Of a stretch of DNA of 18,698 bases, positions 7,840 through 15,314 are shown piece after piece. A model generated the notes under the pieces. It had not been told where the DNA came from, ran no database searches, and was given only the letters and a program-made list of their open reading frames with translations. The stretch lies in contig JAHFLG010000019.1 of the NCBI GenBank assembly GCA_023244975.1, positions 1 through 18,698 on the forward strand, in the 5' to 3' direction. The translations under genes and the position numbers were made by a program. Numbering within the stretch: the first letter of the stretch is position 1; each line of letters starts with the position of its first letter. The stretch is from Candidatus Harrisonbacteria bacterium. Its GTDB lineage: Bacteria; Patescibacteriota; Minisyncoccia; UBA6257; 1-14-0-10-44-23.

Positions 7840-9286
7840 CTTCTTTGACTTCACGAAGGATAGGTTCTCGCAATATCCACAGGGCACCTACATACACACT
7901 CGCTGCAACAAGCACATTAATGAATACGCTGAGTGAGGTGTAATTGAGAAGTAACGCAATAACAGCGGATATAATTGTGGCAATAAGAATTCGGGGAAGT
8001 CGGTGAGTAATCGTAAAATAATTCGTCTTACGCATCTGGCGCCAGACCAAAATATTTGTGAATACCTGGCAAATAACCGTGGCCACTGCCGAGCCTTCGA
8101 TGCCATATCGGGGAATCAAGAAGTAATCCAAAACGGCGTTACTGATCGCTCCGACAGCCACAAAAAGAATAAACTGCTTCTGCTCGTTATACGCGAATAA
8201 GGCATTGGAAAGAATCGTGCTCGGAAACACGATGATAACCGTAACGAGTAGGATCATAAATGTCGGCACCGAAGCCATATATCCGAGGCCATAGATATAC
8301 TGGTTGGTTATCAATTTTTCAGCGATAATCGCCCCAACCGCCACTGCTGGCAGCGCCACGGCCATGGCAATACTAATGCTTTTTTCCAGAACCTGGCGAA
8401 ATCGTTCGTTATTAACTCGAGCCAAGCGTGCAAACGTCGGAAACACCGCCGAGGCGATTAACGTAGGCACAACATAAAGCAGTTGAATCGGCTTTTGCCC
8501 GGCCGCGTAGTAGCCGACCTGTTCCGCGCTTTGCCACCAACCGAGCATTACCATGTCGGTGTTGATCATGATTGAACCTAGAACGCCAAGCAGTCCGATC
8601 GGCCAAGCGAGCACGAGGATGCGCTTTATTAAATGCGAACGGATATTCTTGAACCAATTTTTAAAATACGGATACAACAGGATTACTGATCCTATGAATC
8701 CCACGCCGGAACCAATGGTATATCCAATAGTCAAACTTTTAGCGGTTGCCGCAATATAGAGCGCGCTGAAGCCGGCTATGGTAATCGCGACATTAGTAAT
8801 AATTTTGATGTATGCTTCTCGCTCCATGCGCTCCAGCGCCCGAAACATACCGGCTGAAAATTCACGCACGGTGTCAAAAATCAGCATCAGCGCGACGATA
8901 GGAAGTAAAGGAATAGCGCCTTCAATGCGGATAACAAACGGGACTATCGAAAGAATTATTGTTGTATTGATAAGCATAAAAAACGTCTTGATGGCGAGAG
9001 CGGTTGAAAAGTACTGATCCCGCTCACCCGGATTGCGCACCGACTCTCGAGTTAAAATAGCGCTAATACCCAAATCAGAAAAAATCGTAATAAATCCGGC
9101 AACCGCCATGGCATATGAAAACGCGCCATACTGGGCCGCGCCAAGCAGCCGCGCTCCGTAGATAACAATAAAGCCGCGGATCAGGCGGCCGGTAAATTCG
9201 CTCGTAAATAGCCAAAAGATATTCTTCACTACTGTCTGTCGTACAGATGTATTGTTAAACAATAGAGCCTTAAGTCGCTTAATCAT
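7826..9286 (-). CDS. Wzx-type polysaccharide flippase (MOP superfamily)
   Basis: This 486-residue protein has 12 to 14 strongly hydrophobic segments and the typical Wzx/RfbX opening: an N-terminal helix with W-L-F-T-S-E, then R-L-L-G-A-A-Q-Y-G, and F-S-D-L-G-I-S-A-I-L-T-R-E near residues 70-82. Such proteins move undecaprenyl-pyrophosphate-linked glycans across the cytoplasmic membrane. A C-terminal segment of the form PRYGIEGSAVATV is also characteristic. It is encoded opposite to its neighbours, and its 3' end overlaps the 3' end of the GT2-ligase fusion by 14 bases. Its function links the cytoplasmic transferases to the ligase-type domain of the fusion. ATG 9286 is preceded by a -10-like TATGAT only 8 bases away, and the GAGGG just before it sits too close to be a normal ribosome-binding site. 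Confidence 0.92.
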   Translation of the reverse strand: MIKRLKALLFNNTSVRQTVVKNIFWLFTSEFTGRLIRGFIVIYGARLLGAAQYGAFSYAMAVAGFITIFSDLGISAILTRESVRNPGERDQYFSTALAIKTFFMLINTTIILSIVPFVIRIEGAIPLLPIVALMLIFDTVREFSAGMFRALERMEREAYIKIITNVAITIAGFSALYIAATAKSLTIGYTIGSGVGFIGSVILLYPYFKNWFKNIRSHLIKRILVLAWPIGLLGVLGSIMINTDMVMLGWWQSAEQVGYYAAGQKPIQLLYVVPTLIASAVFPTFARLARVNNERFRQVLEKSISIAMAVALPAVAVGAIIAEKLITNQYIYGLGYMASVPTFMILLVTVIIVFPSTILSNALFAYNEQKQFILFVAVGAISNAVLDYFLIPRYGIEGSAVATVICQVFTNILVWRQMRKTNYFTITHRLPRILIATIISAVIALLLNYTSLSVFINVLVAASVYVGALWILREPILREVKEVISG

Positions 9287-9294
9287 TGCCCTCT

Positions 9295-9323
9295 ATCATA
9301 CTTTAAAAAAAGCTGATAATCTA
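9295..9323 (-). promoter_or_regulatory. Promoter for the flippase gene, leaderless type
   Basis: Read on the minus strand, TAGATT (9323-9318), a 17-base spacer and TATGAT (9300-9295) lie upstream of ATG 9286. The -10 ends 8 bases before the start codon, so transcription would begin at or within about 2 bases of the ATG. The -35 is weak. It overlaps the opposing promoter of the GT2 gene. Confidence 0.5.
9315..9320 (+). promoter_or_regulatory. -10 element for the GT2 gene at 9331
   Basis: GATAAT preceded by GCT lies 10 bases before ATG 9331, implying a leader of about 4 bases. No convincing -35 is found at 16-18 bases. AGGA at 9323-9326 is too near the ATG for an ordinary ribosome-binding site. 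Confidence 0.4.
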
Positions 9324-9330
9324 GGATTCT

Positions 9331-10143
9331 ATGACCGTCTCAGTCATTATTCCAACCTTTAATCGTTCAGCCCTGCTTCCGAGGGCGATTAAAAGCGTCC
9401 TGAGCCAGAGCCTGACCGACCTTGAGCTGATTATTGTCAACGACGCTTCCACTGACAATACTGTAGCCGTGGTTGCGGCGCTGCAGGCGAGCGACAAGCG
9501 AATCAAGCTCATTAGCAACACCAGCAACAACTATCCGGATATTTCTAAAACAATTAATACCGGCCTAGCTGCCGCCACAGGAACCTATATTGCCCGGCTC
9601 GATGATGATGACTATTGGTGCGACTCAGACAAGCTAAAAAAACAGGTCGCGTTTTTAGAAAGTCATCCTGACCACGTCCTGGTCGGCAGTGGCATGATCG
9701 TGGTTGATGAACACGACAAAGAGTTATATCGATTTTTGAAGCCCGAAACTGACGCGCAAATCCGCGAGCGAGCGCTCCTGACCAATCCATTTGGCCATAC
9801 TACTGTGGTGTATCGAGCTGATGCCGCGAGAAAAGTTCAGGGATATAGTAACATCCATTATGCCGAAGACTGGGATCTCTGGCTTAAGCTCGGTGAGGTT
9901 GGAAAGTTTCATAATCTTCAGGAGTATTTGACTAACTATCTGCAGGCCGGACAAAATAAATCGCTGGTGCATCAAAAAGATCATACGAGAGCCATTTTTA
10001 GTATTTTAAAAACCCATCGTGCTTCCTATCCGCACTTTTACAAAGCCTACGCTCTTAATCTTGCTCAGTATCTCTATGCCGTCTGCCTGCCGTACACACT
10101 TCGCAAGGCGCTTCACCCTTTGCTTTCGAGCCTTAAACGCTGA
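9331..10143 (+). CDS. Glycosyltransferase family 2 (GT-A)
   Basis: The 270-residue protein is a compact GT2 enzyme: MTVSVIIPTFNRS at the N-terminus, a VNDASTD strand end, metal-binding L-D-D-D-D (Asp91-Asp94) and the A-E-D-W-D-L-W-L-K-L-G block (Glu179-Asp180) with the presumed catalytic acid. It aligns along its full length with the first 270 residues of the GT2-ligase fusion, including the shared K-x-Q-V-A-F-L-x-x-H-P-D-H segment and matching motif positions, so the two derive from one ancestor. It lacks membrane segments and ends in a basic stretch. It probably adds a sugar to the lipid-linked chain in the cytoplasm; the sugar is unknown. It has its own start region, divergent from the flippase gene, and its last bases carry the promoter of the heptose genes. 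Confidence 0.92.
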   Translation: MTVSVIIPTFNRSALLPRAIKSVLSQSLTDLELIIVNDASTDNTVAVVAALQASDKRIKLISNTSNNYPDISKTINTGLAAATGTYIARLDDDDYWCDSDKLKKQVAFLESHPDHVLVGSGMIVVDEHDKELYRFLKPETDAQIRERALLTNPFGHTTVVYRADAARKVQGYSNIHYAEDWDLWLKLGEVGKFHNLQEYLTNYLQAGQNKSLVHQKDHTRAIFSILKTHRASYPHFYKAYALNLAQYLYAVCLPYTLRKALHPLLSSLKR

Positions 10144-10149
10144 TACAAT
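10120..10149 (+). promoter_or_regulatory. Promoter for the heptose operon (hddA), leaderless type
   Basis: TTGCTT (10120-10125), an 18-base spacer and TACAAT (10144-10149) lie across the end of the GT2 gene. The -10 ends 6 bases before ATG 10156, so transcription would start almost exactly at the start codon. Confidence 0.5.
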
Positions 10150-10155
10150 CTCCAT

Positions 10156-11157
10156 ATGATTATTGTTCGGGCGCCGATGCGCATGAGTTTTGTGGGCGGA
10201 GGAACCGACCTGCACGCGTTTTATAGCAAGTACCCTGGCCGGGTTGTTTCGACTGCGATTGATAAGTTTGTCTATATGGTTCTTAATCGCACGCCGCTGG
10301 TGCCAAAATATTCGGCTCGCTATTCAATCTCTGAAACGGTAGATAAAATCTCCGACTTAAAAAATAGCCGTATTCGCGCCGCGTTAGAAGACCTGGAGGT
10401 TCCTATCGGCATTGAAATCGCCTCGTTTGCGCCACTACCCTCACGAACCGGACTTGGCTCCTCATCAAGCTTTTCGGTAGCGCTCTTAAAAGCCCTGTCT
10501 CTCTATCAAGGTAAGCAAATGAATAAACGCGAGGTGGCCGAGGCTGCCAGCCGGTTGGAAATAGATCTTTTAAATGAGCCAATCGGTAAACAGGATCAGT
10601 ATGCCGCAGCCTTTGGCGGATTTAATTTGATTCAGTTTAATCCCGACGGCACCGTGACAGTTGAGCCAATCCTCCTCGACTACAAAAAACACGCCGACTT
10701 CGAAGATCATCTCATGCTTTTTTATACCGGTATCACACGCGACGCAGCCAGTGTGCTCACTGAACAAAAAGCTAATAGCGGGAAAAAGTTTGAGGTGCTC
10801 AAAAAAATGTCTGACTCAGCGCTTACATTTCGAGACACATTGCTAAAGGGAAATTTTGAGGAGCTTGGGTCAATGTTGCATGAAGGCTGGCAGCTCAAAA
10901 AAACCTTAGCGTCTAATGTTTCTAACGGCGTCATTGATTCGCTCTATGGCGGTGGCATGAAGGCGGGTGCCTGGGGCGGAAAAATTCTGGGAGCCGGCGG
11001 GGGAGGCTGTATCATGTTTTTGGCTCCCATAAATCAAAAAGCAAAGATTAGAGCAGCGATGAAGCAGGCTGCGGGCAAAGGGAAGCTCAGTGGCTTCAAA
11101 GAAATTCCCGTAAAATTCGTGCAGTCCGGCGTCGAAGTAATGTTTAATCATGACTGA
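10156..11157 (+). CDS. hddA: D-glycero-alpha-D-manno-heptose 7-phosphate kinase (GHMP family)
   Basis: HddA phosphorylates the heptose 7-phosphate at C1 to give the 1,7-bisphosphate on the route to GDP-heptose. The 333-residue protein shows the GHMP pattern: RAPMRMSFVGGGTDL at the N-terminus (substrate loop), the ATP-binding L-P-S-R-T-G-L-G-S-S-S-S-F motif near residues 94-106, and a late G-x-x-x-G-A-W-G-G-K-I-L-G-A-G-G-G-G motif near 270-287. The opening R-x-P-x-R-x-S-F-x-G-G-G-T-D is typical of HddA and related sugar kinases (fucokinase-like) rather than galactokinase or mevalonate kinase. The next two genes supply the isomerase, phosphatase and nucleotidyltransferase of the same pathway, which fixes the assignment. 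It overlaps the isomerase gene by 8 bases. Confidence 0.9.
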   Translation: MIIVRAPMRMSFVGGGTDLHAFYSKYPGRVVSTAIDKFVYMVLNRTPLVPKYSARYSISETVDKISDLKNSRIRAALEDLEVPIGIEIASFAPLPSRTGLGSSSSFSVALLKALSLYQGKQMNKREVAEAASRLEIDLLNEPIGKQDQYAAAFGGFNLIQFNPDGTVTVEPILLDYKKHADFEDHLMLFYTGITRDAASVLTEQKANSGKKFEVLKKMSDSALTFRDTLLKGNFEELGSMLHEGWQLKKTLASNVSNGVIDSLYGGGMKAGAWGGKILGAGGGGCIMFLAPINQKAKIRAAMKQAAGKGKLSGFKEIPVKFVQSGVEVMFNHD

Positions 11158-11755
11158 TTTTATAAAACAATTTTCTAGTCAGGCTATTAAGGCGCTTGAA
11201 CATGTTCCGGAAACGGAAATAGCGAAAGCTTTGAGTATTCTTCAGGCCTGTTTTGAGCGCGGCGGACGAATCTATGCGTTTGGCAACGGCGGAAGCTACG
11301 GACTCGCGAGCCACTGGGTCAGCGATTTTAATAAAACCGTGTTTAGTCACCACTTGGACAAACATGATGATCGGTTCCAGGCGATTCGCGTTCCTTCGAC
11401 AACCGAAGAACTCACGGCCTGGGCCAATGACGTCGGCTATGACATGGTCTTTGCCGGACCGCTGAAAAATCTATTGCAGGACAAGGATGTCGTCATAGCA
11501 ATTTCCAGCTCTGGAAACTCAGCCAATGTTATCAAAGCATTGGAGCTCGCCAAAAAGCGTAATGTGCCAATCATTGGCCTCAGCGGCTTTGATGGTGGCA
11601 AGCTCAACCAAATGGCCGACGCCAAAATTCTTGTAAAAACTGAAAAGGGTCAGTACGAGCTTGTCGAAGGAGTCCATGACGTAATTCTTCATATGATTAT
11701 CAAGTATTTTAAGAACTATTTTGACTACCAGATTGAACGAAATGCTAAAGCCTAG
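11150..11755 (+). CDS. gmhA: Sedoheptulose 7-phosphate isomerase, GmhA-like SIS protein
   Basis: GmhA converts sedoheptulose 7-phosphate to D-glycero-D-manno-heptose 7-phosphate, the first step of heptose activation. The 201-residue SIS-domain protein has GNGGS (45-49), the T-A-W-A-N-D segment, S-S-S-G-N-S (phosphosugar loop), G-L-S-G-F-D-G-G-K-L and a C-terminal V-E-G-V-H-D-V-I-L-H helix, all typical of GmhA. Comparing from memory with E. coli GmhA, the zinc ligands His61, Glu65, Gln172 and His180 appear here as His55, Asp59, Glu173 and His181, so two of the four differ. Neighbouring pathway genes strongly support the role; the altered metal site leaves some doubt about exact activity. It overlaps both flanking genes, indicating coupled translation. 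Confidence 0.85.
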   Translation: MTDFIKQFSSQAIKALEHVPETEIAKALSILQACFERGGRIYAFGNGGSYGLASHWVSDFNKTVFSHHLDKHDDRFQAIRVPSTTEELTAWANDVGYDMVFAGPLKNLLQDKDVVIAISSSGNSANVIKALELAKKRNVPIIGLSGFDGGKLNQMADAKILVKTEKGQYELVEGVHDVILHMIIKYFKNYFDYQIERNAKA

Positions 11756-13064
11756 CGACATTACAGTCATGATTATGGCGGCCGGCGTGGGTAGCCGTCT
11801 TAAGCCGCTGACTGACACCACGCCAAAAGTCATGGCCCCGATGGCTGATGGTCGGCCACTCCTCGAGCACACACTGCTTCTGCTTCGGGATCAGGGATTT
11901 AAAACTTTCATTATTAATGTCCATCACCTGGCCGATCAGATTGAGTCATACTTTGGTGACGGAAGTAAGCTTGGAATCACGATTAGCTACAGCGATGAAC
12001 GTAGTCAGCTCCTAGAGGTCGGTGGTGCCATTAAAAAGGCCGCTGGGGCGCTGAGTGAGCCATTTGTGCTTTTCTATGGCGACCACGTCCACCGCTTTGA
12101 TGTAAGGCCGCTGCTGCAGGCATACGAAGATTCTAAAACTGATGGCGTGATTGTACTCAAGCCAGCCGGCAAAAATCCACAGTCAGGGGATTTGGTTCAA
12201 ATCGCCTCGCGCTCGCCTGGTTCGCCTCGGGAGGCGGAAACCATGTCTAGCCTCCCTGTGGCGTCCCAGGCTACGGCTCGGCTGATCAAACAATGGATCC
12301 CAAGGCCACACAACATAACTACTGACGATGGCACGTATTTTAAAAACACCGGCATCGATATATTTTCAAAAAAAATTCTTGAATATATTCCGGCAGGAAA
12401 ACCAATTAGCTTGGATCGCGAGGTACTTCCAACTCTTGTTAATGAAAAGAAAATCGCACTGTATGGTTATCTAAGTACCGAGCCGATTCTCGACATGGGA
12501 ACTCCAGAAAAGTACACAGCTGCCAAACTTTGGCATGGCGAGACTCTTAAGAAGGCTCTCTTCCTCGATCGTGATGGAGTTATCTGTCTCGCGCCACCGC
12601 GACTCGAATATATTATGAAGCCCGAACAGTTTACCCTGCTTCCCGGAATCACCGAGTTGATCAAAGTCGCAAAAGAAAAGGGCTACGAAATTATTGTTGC
12701 GACCAACCAGCCGCAAATCGGCAGGGGATTAATGCCGGCCAAAGACCTTGAGCCGATTCATCAAAAAATGAACTCGCTCCTTCCCGGACTCATTGACGCC
12801 ATCTACGTCTGCGCGCACCAAAATACCGATAACTGCGACTGTCGTAAACCAAAACCCGGACTACTCCTGCGAGCTGCGCGCGAACGAGGCATTGCCCTTA
12901 ATCGATCGCTCTTCCTCGGCGATAGCGACAAAGATGTTGGTGCCGGGACAGCTGCGAGCGTAAAAACTGTATTTTTGAAAAATAGCCAAAACAGCGAAGA
13001 GCTGGCTCGATGCAAGCCGGATCTAGTTATTGCCAGTCTTGCGGATTTGGCTGGCAACCTCTAA
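11742..13064 (+). CDS. hddC-gmhB: Bifunctional HddC-GmhB: heptose 1-phosphate guanylyltransferase fused to heptose bisphosphate phosphatase
   Basis: This 440-residue fusion would dephosphorylate heptose 1,7-bisphosphate at C7 and join the heptose 1-phosphate to a nucleotide, probably GTP. Residues 1 to about 260 are a nucleotidyltransferase: M-A-A-G-V-G-S-R-L-K-P-L with Arg19, T-P-K (Lys29), L-L-E-V-G-G-A-I and Y-G-D-H (Asp114). Residues about 270-435 are a GmhB/HisB-type HAD phosphatase: D-R-D-G (Asp276, Asp278), A-T-N-Q, the zinc motif C-x-H-x5-C-x-C (Cys357, His359, Cys365, Cys367), R-K-P-K-P-G and G-D-S-D-K-D (Asp394, Asp398). GTP preference rests on the adjacent hddA. ATG 11742 is preferred to TTG 11721; it overlaps the isomerase gene by 14 bases. 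Residues about 155-179 look like an inserted palindromic element. The 3' end overlaps the opposing epimerase gene by 42 bases. Confidence 0.88.
   Translation: MLKPSDITVMIMAAGVGSRLKPLTDTTPKVMAPMADGRPLLEHTLLLLRDQGFKTFIINVHHLADQIESYFGDGSKLGITISYSDERSQLLEVGGAIKKAAGALSEPFVLFYGDHVHRFDVRPLLQAYEDSKTDGVIVLKPAGKNPQSGDLVQIASRSPGSPREAETMSSLPVASQATARLIKQWIPRPHNITTDDGTYFKNTGIDIFSKKILEYIPAGKPISLDREVLPTLVNEKKIALYGYLSTEPILDMGTPEKYTAAKLWHGETLKKALFLDRDGVICLAPPRLEYIMKPEQFTLLPGITELIKVAKEKGYEIIVATNQPQIGRGLMPAKDLEPIHQKMNSLLPGLIDAIYVCAHQNTDNCDCRKPKPGLLLRAARERGIALNRSLFLGDSDKDVGAGTAASVKTVFLKNSQNSEELARCKPDLVIASLADLAGNL
12204..12282. repeat. Hairpin-rich in-frame insertion, candidate palindromic repeat element
   Basis: Two arms (12204-12235 and 12250-12282) are imperfect inverted repeats matching at roughly 22 of 33 positions. 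Nested inside are a strong hairpin at 12218-12243 (TGGTTCGCCTC opposite GAGGCG-GA-AACCA, an 11-bp stem with a 2-base bulge and GG loop) and a 6-bp stem TAGCCT/AGGCTA (12248-12253 with 12267-12272). The encoded peptide is rich in Ser, Ala, Pro and Arg and separates two strands that are normally close in HddC/RmlA-like enzymes. No second copy is visible in this window. Confidence 0.55.
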
Positions 13065-13961
13065 GACTCCATCTTTGAGCACCATAGTCGGCTGCCAACC
13101 GAAAAGTTTTTTTGCCTTTGGCGCAGCAATTGAAATGCGTAGTACTTCACCTTCTCGATGCGGTGCATACGTTACGGCTCCCTTGAATCCCGCAGCTGCG
13201 GCGGTGGCCTCAAAGATTTGATCGTCCGAAGTTTCTTGGCCTGAACCAATGTTGATAATCTCGTGATCGCCAAGCGTAAGAGCTGTGACATTGGCCTTAG
13301 TGATATCAGCAACATACACATAGTCGCGGGTTTTTTTACCGTCACCAAAGATCGTCGGAGTTTCACCGCGCAACATCGCTCCAACAAAGATTGCCACAAC
13401 GCCCGCCTCACCCTTAGGGTTCTGTCTCGGGCCATAGACATTGGGGTAGCGGAAGATAATGGGCGTAAAGGCAAACTGGTGGGCGTAAAAGGTGATAACC
13501 TCCTCACCAAGTAGCTTAGACATGCCGTAGGCGGTCAGCGGTGCAGCCGGAGTCTGCTCGGTTGCCGGCAGTTCTTTAGCGTTGCCGTAAATGGCTCCGC
13601 CGGTTGATGAAAAAATAAATCGAGCGCCGGTTTTGGCTCCATACTGCCCAAACGCCATCAATACATTAATCGTGCCAAGCACGTTAACGGTATAGGTCGG
13701 TAGCGGCTCAGTAATAGATTTTACAACCTCGGCGATAGCCGCGTGATGATTAACTACATCCGGTTGCTCTTTTTTAAACACCTCGTTGACCGCCACGGCA
13801 TCAGTGATATCAACTTTGTAAAAGCGAGCTTTGGGATTCACATTGCGCTCGAATCCGGTTTTGAGATTATCAATAACCGCCACTGAGTGCCCCGCAACAA
13901 TATACGCGTCCACAACATGGCTTCCGATAAACCCTGCTCCTCCGGTTACAAGTATTTTCAT
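13023..13961 (-). CDS. NAD-dependent sugar-nucleotide epimerase/dehydratase (GalE-like, extended SDR)
   Basis: The 312-residue protein is an extended short-chain dehydrogenase acting on nucleotide sugars. It has the NAD-binding T-G-G-A-G-F-I-G (6-13), V-I-D-N-L near 29-33, H-H-A-A-I near 72-76, S-S-T-G-G (Ser118, Thr120) and the catalytic Y-G-M-S-K (Tyr145, Lys149), followed by R-Y-P-N-V-Y-G-P-R-Q and G-D-G-K-K-T-R-D-Y-V-Y-V. The pattern fits UDP-glucose or UDP-GlcNAc 4-epimerases best, but sequence alone does not separate 4-epimerase from related activities. Its start overlaps the stop of the upstream sugar-phosphate transferase gene as ATGA, so the two form a minus-strand operon. It would supply an epimerised sugar for the glycan. 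Confidence 0.87.
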   Translation of the reverse strand: MKILVTGGAGFIGSHVVDAYIVAGHSVAVIDNLKTGFERNVNPKARFYKVDITDAVAVNEVFKKEQPDVVNHHAAIAEVVKSITEPLPTYTVNVLGTINVLMAFGQYGAKTGARFIFSSTGGAIYGNAKELPATEQTPAAPLTAYGMSKLLGEEVITFYAHQFAFTPIIFRYPNVYGPRQNPKGEAGVVAIFVGAMLRGETPTIFGDGKKTRDYVYVADITKANVTALTLGDHEIINIGSGQETSDDQIFEATAAAAGFKGAVTYAPHREGEVLRISIAAPKAKKLFGWQPTMVLKDGVLEVASQIRKTGNN

Positions 13962-15247
13962 ACGAAAATTTTTTTGATGGTTTTTGCCAAAATCTGCAGA
14001 TCAAGAAAGAAAGATCTGTTCTTTAGGTAGTATATATCGTATTGCAATTTTTGATAGGCATCTTCCACGCTCGCACCGTAACGATAATTGATCTGCGCCC
14101 AGCCCGTAATGCCGGGCTTAACCAGCGAGCGCAATTCATAATAGGGGATCTTTTGCTCAAGTTGTTTAGTAAACTCCGGCCGCTCCGGACGGGGTCCGAT
14201 AAAGGACATCTCGCCGAGCAAAATATTGAATAGCTGCGGAATTTCATCAATGTGCGTACCTCGTAAAAACCTCCCAAACGGCGTCACCCGGCTGTCGCCA
14301 GAGGTACTCCAGGTCGGCGAACCGCTCTGCGCATCCGGATTTTTGTCGGTGGTCGAGTACATGCTACGAAATTTGTACAGGTTAAAGACCTCCTCATTTT
14401 TTCCAACGCGTTGCTGACGATAGAATACAGTTCCAGCTGAAGTCAATTTAACGAATATGGCTACAAGAATAATGATTGGTAACAATATGACGAGCAACAC
14501 AAAAGCGGTCAGACTCTCAATGCTATATTTAACGAGCTGATAGGTTCGAGCTACTGGTGGTAGTTTTGAAACGAGATAGGCATCTTCAAGCTCGCCGATT
14601 GAGACGCAATCAAACAGTTCTTCATAAAAATCTGATAAACTGATAACTTCAATACCGCCGATAAAACTGTGATACAGCTCCCTCATTGCTGCGCTGTCGC
14701 GCTGAACATGATTTGACATCACGATCAGGTTGTAATTGTCAGTAGCGACCTCGTATCCCAACTGAGGATTTGCCGCAAGGTGTTTTATAATCTCACGAGC
14801 AGTCTCATTGTCGCCACTGAGCAATATCCGCGTCTTACGATTGGCAAGGCCGACACCCTGTAGCAGATTGAAACCATACCTCCAGATATAGCCGGCTACG
14901 GTAAAAATGGCGACAAAGATGAGCAAATTGATTTTAGGGGCAATGCCAAACACCGGAACAAAATAAAAGAACATTGCGAGCGTAGCGGCGCCGAGACCCG
15001 TTAAACTAAAAAAACGGCGGTTAAGCACGCGGCCGTTTTTCAAAATCACTTTTTCATATAAGCCACCGATATAAAAAATCATGAGCCAGACAATGAGTCC
15101 CAAAGTGAAGGGAAGCGCGTGCGCGGCAAAGAGCTCGCTGTGGACGCGAATTTCACCATAGCGGATAAAGAGAGTGAGTAGTAGCGAACCGTAATAAACA
15201 GCTATATCGCCGATAACCAGTAGAGTCTGTTTGACAGCTGAATTCAT
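13958..15247 (-). CDS. Polyprenyl-phosphate sugar-phosphate transferase (WbaP/WcaJ-type, Bac_transf)
   Basis: This 429-residue membrane protein would start glycan synthesis by moving a sugar 1-phosphate from a nucleotide sugar to undecaprenyl phosphate. The N-terminal third has about four or five hydrophobic segments, then a soluble Rossmann-like region with R-I-L-L-S-G-D-N-E-T-A, then one hydrophobic segment near 265-285. The C-terminal catalytic domain has Y-K-F-R-S-M, T-H-I-D-E-I-P-Q-L-F-N (Asp334, Glu335), M-S-F-I-G-P-R-P-E-R-P-E-F and K-P-G-I-T-G-W-A-Q-I-N-Y-R-Y-G, all diagnostic of Bac_transf. An upstream extension to 15370 is open, but it runs into the divergent DsbA gene; ATG 15247 sits 6 bases after a good -10. 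The donor sugar is unknown. Confidence 0.93.
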   Translation of the reverse strand: MNSAVKQTLLVIGDIAVYYGSLLLTLFIRYGEIRVHSELFAAHALPFTLGLIVWLMIFYIGGLYEKVILKNGRVLNRRFFSLTGLGAATLAMFFYFVPVFGIAPKINLLIFVAIFTVAGYIWRYGFNLLQGVGLANRKTRILLSGDNETAREIIKHLAANPQLGYEVATDNYNLIVMSNHVQRDSAAMRELYHSFIGGIEVISLSDFYEELFDCVSIGELEDAYLVSKLPPVARTYQLVKYSIESLTAFVLLVILLPIIILVAIFVKLTSAGTVFYRQQRVGKNEEVFNLYKFRSMYSTTDKNPDAQSGSPTWSTSGDSRVTPFGRFLRGTHIDEIPQLFNILLGEMSFIGPRPERPEFTKQLEQKIPYYELRSLVKPGITGWAQINYRYGASVEDAYQKLQYDIYYLKNRSFFLDLQILAKTIKKIFV

Positions 15248-15253
15248 ACAGCT

Positions 15254-15282
15254 ATGATAGTAGAGATTCGCGACAGCTGCAA
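15254..15282 (-). promoter_or_regulatory. Promoter for the sugar-phosphate transferase/epimerase operon, leaderless type
   Basis: On the minus strand, TTGCAG (15282-15277), a 17-base spacer and TATCAT (15259-15254) precede ATG 15247 by 6 bases, implying a leaderless mRNA. Its -35 lies next to the -35 of the opposing promoter, so both could hardly be occupied by polymerase at once. Confidence 0.6.
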
Positions 15283-15297
15283 TTCTTGTGCTATCAT
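15270..15297 (+). promoter_or_regulatory. Promoter for the DsbA-family gene
   Basis: GCGACA (15270-15275), a 16-base spacer and TATCAT (15292-15297) precede ATG 15315. The predicted leader is about 10 bases, A-rich, and has no Shine-Dalgarno motif. Confidence 0.5.
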
Positions 15298-15314
15298 ACA
15301 CAAAATAAAAAAAT

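Noticed and set aside
7840..7870. Possible terminator between the convergent fusion and flippase genes
   Set aside because: Only a 4-bp CTTC/GAAG stem with a 2-base loop and no T-run is present.
11519..11872. 117-codon minus-strand open frame
   Set aside because: It is opposite the isomerase and HddC starts, whose conserved motifs explain the sequence.
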